A DNA stretch of 54,272 nt from Pseudomonadota bacterium (GTDB lineage: Bacteria; Desulfobacterota; Desulfovibrionia; Desulfovibrionales; Desulfovibrionaceae): NCBI GenBank assembly GCA_023433925.1, contig JAEYTO010000031.1:1-54272 (forward strand), in the 5' to 3' direction. A model generated the notes under the pieces. The model saw nothing but the letters and a program-made list of their open reading frames with translations, ran no database searches and was not told the origin of the DNA. Position numbers and translations under genes: made by a program. This document shows, piece by piece, positions 48,977 through 54,272 of the stretch (the first letter of the stretch is position 1; every line of letters begins with the position of its first letter).

Positions 48977-50596
48977 TTGGACACCCGTTACGAAATAACC
49001 GATGTCTTGGCGCTCATAAAACGCCGCAAAGGATTGATATTCATCCCCATGCTGCTGACAGCGATGGCTGCAACGGCCGTAGCATTCATGCTTCCGCCCA
49101 AATATCAAGCCAAGGCAACCATTCTGGTCGAGACGCAGGATACTCCTGAGCGCTTTTCCATCGAAACCGGCTCCAGATATGTGGAGGAGCGCATCCAGTC
49201 CATCACCCAAAGGGTGCTCTCCCGGGGCAGCCTGCTGACCATGGTCGAAAAGAATGATCTTTGGCCGGATCTGCGGGCGAAGGGAGCCACGGAAGAACTC
49301 CTGTCGCGCATGCGCGCGAGCACAATTGTCGAGGCGATCCAGGCTGAGGGCGGAGATGCCCGGGCAGGTCGTCCAGCAGGCACGACCATCGGCCTCACCC
49401 TTGCCTTCGAAAGCCATGATCCAGTCAAGGCAGCCCAGGTCACGGACGCCTTGGCATCTTTGTTTCTTCAGGAGAATCAACGCACGCAGACCGAAAACAC
49501 CAAGATGACGCAGGCCATTCTCGAGAAGCAGGCCAGCGGCTTGCGCCTAGAGATCAACACCCTCGATCAGCGCATTGCATCCTTCAAGGAGCGCAACATG
49601 CTCCTGATGCCGGAAATGACTCAACTGCACGTACGGCAACTGGAGGATCTGGACAAGAGCATCAACCAGCGCAGGGAGTACATCAGGCAATTGCGAAGCC
49701 GCAAGGCCTTGCTGCAAAGCCAGCTGGCCTCGCTGAAGAGCCAAGCCAACCAGGCTGCGAACGAGCCCCTCACTCCTCAAGAGAAGTACGATGTCCTATG
49801 GCTCCGATACCTGGAGCTCCGGGCCGGTCTTTCGGAGAACCATCCGGATGTGGTCGCCTTGAAAAAGCAGCTGGCGTCTCTGCGGGATGTCACCACGGCG
49901 TCCCAGGACTACGAGACCAAGGTTCATGAACTAAGGAAGAAGCGCGACAGGCTGGCTGAACTTAGGCAGACCCGCACCGATGACTATCCGGACGTGGCCA
50001 AGCTCGCCATCGAAGTGCGCGCTCTTGAGCGGGAAGTCCAGGCGCTCAAGGTCAATCCCGGCCTCACGGCCACCGCGACTGACAAGGCGAACCCCGCGCT
50101 CATGAACTTGCGTGAACAGATTGCGACCACTGATCTTGAGATCACCAGTGAGACACGGCTCATCAATGATCAGATCGCACATAGCGAAGAGTTGGCGCGC
50201 CGCATCGGTGAAAGCCCTGGCGTCGAGCAGACCTATAACGCGCTCATGCGCGACTATCAGAACCTTGACGTGAGGTACAAGGACACGCTTCAGCGGCTCC
50301 AACGGGCCAAGGACGCCAAGGTGATCGAGGAAAACAGCCTTGGCGGTCGCCTGACGCTCATCGACCCCCCGCGGGTTCCAGAAAAGCCTTTCTCGCCCAA
50401 CCGCCCGCGGATTCTGCTCATGGGCCTGATCCTCTCCATCATGGTCGGCATTGGTTTTGGCGCCGCCGGCGAAGTCCTGGATTCATCGCTCCGCTCGGCC
50501 GCGGATGTGCGCCTGATAACCTCCGCTCCGGTTCTCGGCAGGGTGCCCTATCTCAAGCCGTGTTGGAGCAGCCGCAAGGCTGGACAAAGAGCATAA
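48977..50596 (+). CDS. Polysaccharide chain-length determinant (Wzz type)
   Basis: 539 aa with a TTG start at 48977 that GGGAGA sets 7 nt upstream; an in-frame ATG at 48932 overlaps the barrel gene. Two membrane helices (LIFIPMLLTAMAATAVAFML and RILLMGLILSIMVGIGFGAA) enclose a long periplasmic coiled coil (~170-410, repeated LxxLxxR/K heptads). It ends PVLGRVPYLKPCW, the Wzz proline-rich pattern. It matches the TIGR03007-like chain-length proteins of PEP-CTERM EPS loci. It controls polymer length together with the BY-kinase encoded next. Confidence 0.9.
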   Translation: MDTRYEITDVLALIKRRKGLIFIPMLLTAMAATAVAFMLPPKYQAKATILVETQDTPERFSIETGSRYVEERIQSITQRVLSRGSLLTMVEKNDLWPDLRAKGATEELLSRMRASTIVEAIQAEGGDARAGRPAGTTIGLTLAFESHDPVKAAQVTDALASLFLQENQRTQTENTKMTQAILEKQASGLRLEINTLDQRIASFKERNMLLMPEMTQLHVRQLEDLDKSINQRREYIRQLRSRKALLQSQLASLKSQANQAANEPLTPQEKYDVLWLRYLELRAGLSENHPDVVALKKQLASLRDVTTASQDYETKVHELRKKRDRLAELRQTRTDDYPDVAKLAIEVRALEREVQALKVNPGLTATATDKANPALMNLREQIATTDLEITSETRLINDQIAHSEELARRIGESPGVEQTYNALMRDYQNLDVRYKDTLQRLQRAKDAKVIEENSLGGRLTLIDPPRVPEKPFSPNRPRILLMGLILSIMVGIGFGAAGEVLDSSLRSAADVRLITSAPVLGRVPYLKPCWSSRKAGQRA

Positions 50597-50636
50597 ACAG
50601 CAGCCTGCATGAAACACTGCACGCAAAGGTGCAATC

Positions 50637-51428
50637 ATGAGCAAGTTGGTCAAGGCCATGGAGCGCGCCAAATGGACGCGAGGCGGACTACAGGCGGAGC
50701 AGGATGATGCATTCTCCGCCCCGGATCGCCATCCATTTCCAGAAGCGATCATCTACACGAAGACCACAGTGCTGCCTGCTCCTTCCGAGATCATGGCCCG
50801 AAACAGGCTCCTGGGCCCATGGCTGAAACCAGCGATGGCGGATACCTATCGGATGATCCGCATCCAGGTTGCCAAGCGCCTGAGCGCCAAAGGGGGCGGG
50901 ACGCTCATGGTTACAAGCGTCAACCCAGGCGAGGGGAAGACCCTCACCGCCCTCAATCTCGCCCTAAGCTGGGCCCAGGAGGCGAATCAGACCGTCCTGC
51001 TGGTCGATGCGAATCTCAGGGCTCCCCGGCTTGCGGAGTGCCTCGGGCTCGCGAAAAAGCCAGGGCTCTACGAGTACCTGCAGTCCAGATCCAGCGATGT
51101 CTCCAACTACCTCATCAATCCTGGCATTGAGAAGTTCGTGATCCTCCCCGCGGGCGAACCTCAAGACAACTCCACGGAATGCATTGGCTGGCCCAAGACC
51201 AAGGCGCTCGTGCGCGAACTCAGGTCTCGCTATCCCGATCGACAGGTCATCTTCGACTGTCCGCATCTGCTTGATATGCCTGACACGCTCGTGTTCGCCG
51301 CGCAGGTAGACGGAATTCTCGTCGTGGTGGAGGAGGCAAGGACCCAAAGATGCGATTTGCGGGCCGCTTTGGAACTGCTCGCCGATATGAATGTGGTCGG
51401 GATCGTCTTCAATCGCAGGAAGGCGTGA
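50637..51428 (+). CDS. BY-kinase-like cytoplasmic ATPase (CpsD/TIGR03018 type)
   Basis: 263 aa. Walker A TSVNPGEGKTLTALNLAL, Walker A' VLLVDANLRAPRLAEC and Walker B QVIFDCPHLL place it in the bacterial tyrosine-kinase family that pairs with Wzz proteins. In A' the second acidic residue of the D-x-D pattern is Asn (DAN). The C-terminus (VVGIVFNRRKA) lacks the tyrosine cluster where these kinases autophosphorylate. Kinase activity is therefore in doubt; an ATPase or scaffold role is possible. It lies 40 bp after the chain-length gene and 22 bp before the next ATPase. Confidence 0.85.
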   Translation: MSKLVKAMERAKWTRGGLQAEQDDAFSAPDRHPFPEAIIYTKTTVLPAPSEIMARNRLLGPWLKPAMADTYRMIRIQVAKRLSAKGGGTLMVTSVNPGEGKTLTALNLALSWAQEANQTVLLVDANLRAPRLAECLGLAKKPGLYEYLQSRSSDVSNYLINPGIEKFVILPAGEPQDNSTECIGWPKTKALVRELRSRYPDRQVIFDCPHLLDMPDTLVFAAQVDGILVVVEEARTQRCDLRAALELLADMNVVGIVFNRRKA

Positions 51429-51450
51429 AACAGCAGGGGGTTGCCCTCCA

Positions 51451-52563
51451 ATGTACCTGTCCCACTTTGGCTTTTCGCGCAAGCCATTCTCGATCATCCC
51501 GGACCCGGAGACGTTCTACTGGAGTCCGAAGCACCACAAGGCTTTGCAGTATCTCCTATACGGCCTTGCGGAAGGTACCGGAATAATTCTGTTCACAGGA
51601 AGAATCGGCGCCGGCAAGACGACTCTCATCCGCTACCTGCTGAATCAGGTTGCCCCCAAACAAAATGTCGCAGTCCTGTTCAACACCAATCTGGATAAGG
51701 ATGATTTGATCAGGATGGTGCTCTACGAATATGGATTAGAGCCTAGCTCCAGCAATAAAGCAGGATTGCTCGATCAACTGAACACTTTCCTCCTGCAAGA
51801 GTATGTCAAGGGGCGATGTCCCCTGCTGATCATTGATGAGGCTCAGAACTTGCCCCCTGATGCCCTTGAAGAGATACGCATGCTCTCCAACCTGCAGACC
51901 GAGCGGGAAAACCTATTGCGGATCATGCTTGTGGGACAAACGAATCTGCGCTCAAGGCTTCACTCTCCTTCGCTTGTCCAGCTTTCCCAGCGAATCACCG
52001 CGAGCTATCACCTGGACTGCCTCAGCAACGCTGAAACCGCCGAATACATTCGCCACAGGCTTGCACGCGCCGGGGCGAGGAACCTCGACATCTTCGACCC
52101 CGATAGCATTCATGAGATCCATATGGCCTCGGGCGGCATCCCGAGAGCCATAAACATCCTTTGCGATGCAGCATTGCTCTACGCCTTTGCGGACGATGCC
52201 CAGTCGGTTGATCAGCATCTCGTGCAGGAGGTGCTACACGACAGGGAGGAGAACGGCATATGCAATCTAATTGAGAATCTGGGAGTCCTCCAGGATAACC
52301 CGCCTCCAGACGGAAAAACCGGTGGCGACAGCCCATCTCCCGCCCAGATTGCCGAGACATGCACCCAACTATCGGAACGTGTCGCAAAGCTTGAATCCCA
52401 ATACGCCATTCAGGAAATGAAATTCAATGCGCTCATGAGCCAGCAGAATGCCATATATAAGCCATGGACGCTGCATTGGCATAAACGTGGCGATGCCCAT
52501 GAAGAAGTGCGCGGATTTGCTAGCCGGTTCATTACAATGAGTGATCAAAAAAAGAAAACATAA
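51451..52563 (+). CDS. ExeA-type AAA ATPase (PEP-CTERM EPS-associated, TIGR03015-like)
   Basis: 370 aa, start ATG at 51451 (MYLSHFGFSRKPFSIIPDPE, the characteristic N-terminus). Walker A is FTGRIGAGKTTLIRYLL, Walker B is LLIIDEAQNLPPDALEEIRM, and sensor pieces are LLRIMLVGQTNLRSRL. The C-terminal ~110 residues hold a short coiled coil (ETCTQLSERVAKLESQYA) after a polar linker. It resembles GspA/ExeA-like ATPases that assemble secretion channels, here probably linked to the polysaccharide exporter. It is co-transcribed with the BY-kinase-like gene. Confidence 0.87.
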   Translation: MYLSHFGFSRKPFSIIPDPETFYWSPKHHKALQYLLYGLAEGTGIILFTGRIGAGKTTLIRYLLNQVAPKQNVAVLFNTNLDKDDLIRMVLYEYGLEPSSSNKAGLLDQLNTFLLQEYVKGRCPLLIIDEAQNLPPDALEEIRMLSNLQTERENLLRIMLVGQTNLRSRLHSPSLVQLSQRITASYHLDCLSNAETAEYIRHRLARAGARNLDIFDPDSIHEIHMASGGIPRAINILCDAALLYAFADDAQSVDQHLVQEVLHDREENGICNLIENLGVLQDNPPPDGKTGGDSPSPAQIAETCTQLSERVAKLESQYAIQEMKFNALMSQQNAIYKPWTLHWHKRGDAHEEVRGFASRFITMSDQKKKT

Positions 52564-52610
52564 CACTACAAGATTATGCTGTCGAAGCAATGAGCCATGA
52601 GGAGCAAGCA

Positions 52611-53219
52611 ATGACCAAAGACAAACCAGGAGCGGATTGGCTATCATACCACATAAAATCCGATTTGTATCGCTATGAAGCAAGGACTGATATGATGGGC
52701 ATGGTTGTCGCCCTCATTCGCTATAAAGGATTCCGATTATCATTCTGGTATCGGATATGCAGATTTTTCGATGTGACGGACAAGAAGGTGCTTCTGTTCA
52801 TCACCAAGCGCATATACAGACGACTCATGAACAAGTATGGAGTTGACATTGCTACGGAAATACCCATAGGGCCAGGTTTGTACATCCCTGGCGCACATGG
52901 TGTGTTTATAAATAGGGAATGCGTGCTTGGGGAAAATATAACCTTAAGCCCTAATGTCGTTTTCGGGTACAAGCATAGGGGATCCAAGAAAGGCGGCCCA
53001 GTTCTCAAGGATAACGTATTTGTCGGGCCAGGGGCAGTAATCATCGGTAAGATAGTAGTCGGCAGCAATGTCGCCATCGGCGCGAATTGCGTACTGACCA
53101 AGGATGCCCCTGACAATGCCGTGGTCGGCGGTGTCCCGGGAGTCATTCTTTCCATGGCAGGCGCAAAGGAATATATTAATAATGTTGATTACCATGAAAA
53201 AATAGCTTTAAAAGCATGA
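52611..53219 (+). CDS. Left-handed beta-helix acyltransferase (serine acetyltransferase-like)
   Basis: 202 aa, ATG at 52611 set by GAGGAG about 8 nt upstream; an ATG at 52590 is less likely. After a helical N-terminal part with a hydrophobic region, hexapeptide repeats run from ~85 (ATEIPIGPGLYIPGAHGVFI, ENITLSPNVVFGYKH, KDNVFVGPGAVIIGKIVVGS, NVAIGANCVL). This fits CysE/NodL-like O-acetyltransferases. At the end of an EPS operon it likely O-acetylates the polymer or a precursor. It has a more AT-rich composition than the housekeeping genes. No terminator follows. Confidence 0.85.
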   Translation: MTKDKPGADWLSYHIKSDLYRYEARTDMMGMVVALIRYKGFRLSFWYRICRFFDVTDKKVLLFITKRIYRRLMNKYGVDIATEIPIGPGLYIPGAHGVFINRECVLGENITLSPNVVFGYKHRGSKKGGPVLKDNVFVGPGAVIIGKIVVGSNVAIGANCVLTKDAPDNAVVGGVPGVILSMAGAKEYINNVDYHEKIALKA

Positions 53220-53268
53220 GTCCAGGTTTACCTCGGGATGGAAGTTCAACATACGCATAGCCTCAGCA

Positions 53269-53457
53269 TGGAGTTGACATGGTTTCGTGGAGGAGGTTCC
53301 GCTTGAGGATCAAGCGGCACTGAGGTGACTCCTTTCGTATTCCAGAGGCGACATGTGGTCCAGGGCGAAATGCCGTCGAGTACGGGGGACGAGCCCTGGG
53401 CATCGTGGATATCTCCTTCACAAGCCGTGAGTTATCCATGAAACCGTGTCAACTCCA
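53269..53457 (-). mobile_element. 189-bp deletion derivative of an IS3-family element
   Basis: Ends: tggagttgacatggtttcgtgga (left) and tggagttgacacggtttcatgga (right, reverse complement), 21 of 23 identical. On the minus strand, at 53403, an orfA-like start (MPRARPP behind GAAGGAG) is joined to the tail of orfB (53378-53310: RRHFALDHMSPLEYERSHLS then AA stop), the typical C-terminus of IS3-family transposases. Everything between is lost. Confidence 0.82.
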
Positions 53458-53458
53458 A

Positions 53459-53482
53459 GAGAGCGCGGAGCCCTTTCTCGGT
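53459..53482. repeat. GAGAGAGGGC palindrome, degenerate copy 4
   Basis: gagagcgcggagccctttctcgg, directly against the right end of the IS remnant and 14 bp from the TSUP stop. The stem has mismatches. Confidence 0.5.
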
Positions 53483-53495
53483 TGATCGCAAGGCG

Positions 53496-54272
53496 CTAGA
53501 AGAGAAAGCCCAGCACGTACTTGCCGCCGGTATAGACGATGATGACGGCGAGCATCCACTTGATGACCTTGGCCGGCACGTGCTTCTGCATGCGCGCGCC
53601 GAGGTACATGCCGACCATGCCGCCCAGGCCGAAGAGCAGGCCGAGCAGCCAGTCCGGGGCCACGGACATGCCGGGATTGAAGGGCGCGATGGCCTGGTAG
53701 AAGGCCACGCCGGCCACGCTGGTCACGAAGGTGCCCATGAGCGCCGCGCCGGCCACAGTGTACACGGGCAGGTGGAAGAAGGTCACGAAGAAGGGCGCGA
53801 TGATGGCCCCGCCGCCGATGCCGTAGACGCCGCCAACAATGCCCACCACCAGGCTCATGAGCAGCACCCCGCCCGTGGAGAAGCAGTAGCGCTCGCCCTG
53901 GAAGACGAACTCCACCTGCCGGAACGAATACTTCGAATCGGAAACCGCCATGGAGTCCACCAGGCTGCCCTGGGGGCCGCAGGCCGTTCCGCCCATGGCG
54001 GCGGCCTGCTGCAGGATGTTCTTCTTGGCGCAGCTCACCGGTTTGGCGGCGTCGCGCATGGAGCAGCCCGGGCCGGAGCCAGCCGCGGCCTTGACCGGGG
54101 CCTTCTTGAAAAAGGTGTCCCGCACCAGCCGCAGCCCGATGTAGCCCAGCACCGCCGCAGCGAACATCTTGAAGTTGCGGGGGTCCGGCAGATATTTGAC
54201 GCGGATGTAGGCCCCCAGGAACACCCCGGGCAGGGTGCCCAGGGCCGTGGCGTAGGTCAGGGGCCAGACCAT
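53496..54272 (-). CDS. TauE/SafE (TSUP) family permease, 5' end outside window
   Basis: At least 258 aa; the start lies beyond or at the right edge. Several hydrophobic segments are present: LLMSLVVGIVGGVYGIGGGA then IIAPFFVT is the second of the family's two glycine-rich repeats, followed by VAGAALMGTFVTSVAGVAFY and LLGLLFGLGGMVGMYLGARM and the end KWMLAVIIVYTGGKYVLGFL. The first repeat must lie outside. A cysteine-bearing soluble stretch between helices (residues ~70-105, GPGCSMRD, VSCAKKN, TACGPQG) is unusual. The family exports sulfite, sulfonates or sulfur compounds; the substrate is unproven. Confidence 0.85.
   Translation of the reverse strand: MVWPLTYATALGTLPGVFLGAYIRVKYLPDPRNFKMFAAAVLGYIGLRLVRDTFFKKAPVKAAAGSGPGCSMRDAAKPVSCAKKNILQQAAAMGGTACGPQGSLVDSMAVSDSKYSFRQVEFVFQGERYCFSTGGVLLMSLVVGIVGGVYGIGGGAIIAPFFVTFFHLPVYTVAGAALMGTFVTSVAGVAFYQAIAPFNPGMSVAPDWLLGLLFGLGGMVGMYLGARMQKHVPAKVIKWMLAVIIVYTGGKYVLGFLF

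Noticed and set aside
1..54272. CRISPR arrays, tRNA and rRNA genes
   Set aside because: No regularly spaced short repeats and no tRNA- or rRNA-like sequence was noticed on either strand.

Overview
The window looks like a chromosomal segment of a GC-rich sulfate-reducing bacterium of the Desulfovibrio type (Desulfovibrionales). The evidence is a periplasmic tetraheme cytochrome c3, a siroheme-decarboxylase (Ahb) gene beside hemL, cbiG-cobJ beside the cytochrome c3 gene, futalosine-pathway menaquinone genes, rubredoxins with rubredoxin:oxygen oxidoreductase, and cytochrome bd. From memory, the order ahb-hemL ... cbiG-cobJ-cytochrome c3 resembles D. vulgaris; I could not check this.

Region 1 (1-20.1 kb) is GC-rich housekeeping sequence. 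It holds a CarS-like/metallophosphoesterase fusion (cut by the left edge), a TPR protein, gpsA, ahb-hemL (heme), a CNNM/CBS membrane protein with cbiG and cobJ (cobalamin), cytochrome c3, a large acidic coiled-coil protein with a PopZ-like tail, a small protein coupled to menG/ubiE, mqnB and a polyprenyl diphosphate synthase (menaquinone), and purL. Three copies of a ~120-bp structured repeat and several GAGAGAGGGC-type palindromes lie between genes.

Region 2 (20.3-27.7 kb) is an oxygen-defence and electron-transfer stretch: a four-heme c-type cytochrome, two tandem rubredoxins, Roo (flavodiiron oxygen reductase), an FtsH protease and cydAB (quinol oxidase).

Region 3 (28.1-53.2 kb) is an exopolysaccharide locus of lower and more mixed GC, preceded by a very AT-rich leader with a candidate sigma-54 promoter. 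Its first half carries sugar chemistry and assembly genes: five GT-B glycosyltransferases, a polyprenyl-phosphate sugar transferase, a UDP-sulfoquinovose-synthase-like enzyme, GalE, a radical SAM/SPASM protein, a Wzx-type flippase, a Wzy-type polymerase/ligase and a secreted clan GH-A glycosidase. Its second half carries a sigma-54 activator/response regulator, an outer-membrane export protein, a beta-barrel, a chain-length determinant, a BY-kinase-like ATPase, an ExeA-type ATPase and an acyltransferase. That set matches the export/regulation genes normally found with exosortase (XrtA/PEP-CTERM) systems, but no exosortase or PEP-CTERM protein is seen here. A diverged pair of ~135-bp repeats, one with clear inverted ends, brackets the flippase and one glycosyltransferase.

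Region 4 (53.2-54.3 kb) has a 189-bp deletion derivative of an IS3-family element and a TauE/SafE permease cut by the right edge. The best leads are the sulfoquinovose-synthase-like gene in an exopolysaccharide locus, the repeat-bracketed cassette, the structured dispersed repeat and the CarS-phosphoesterase fusion.
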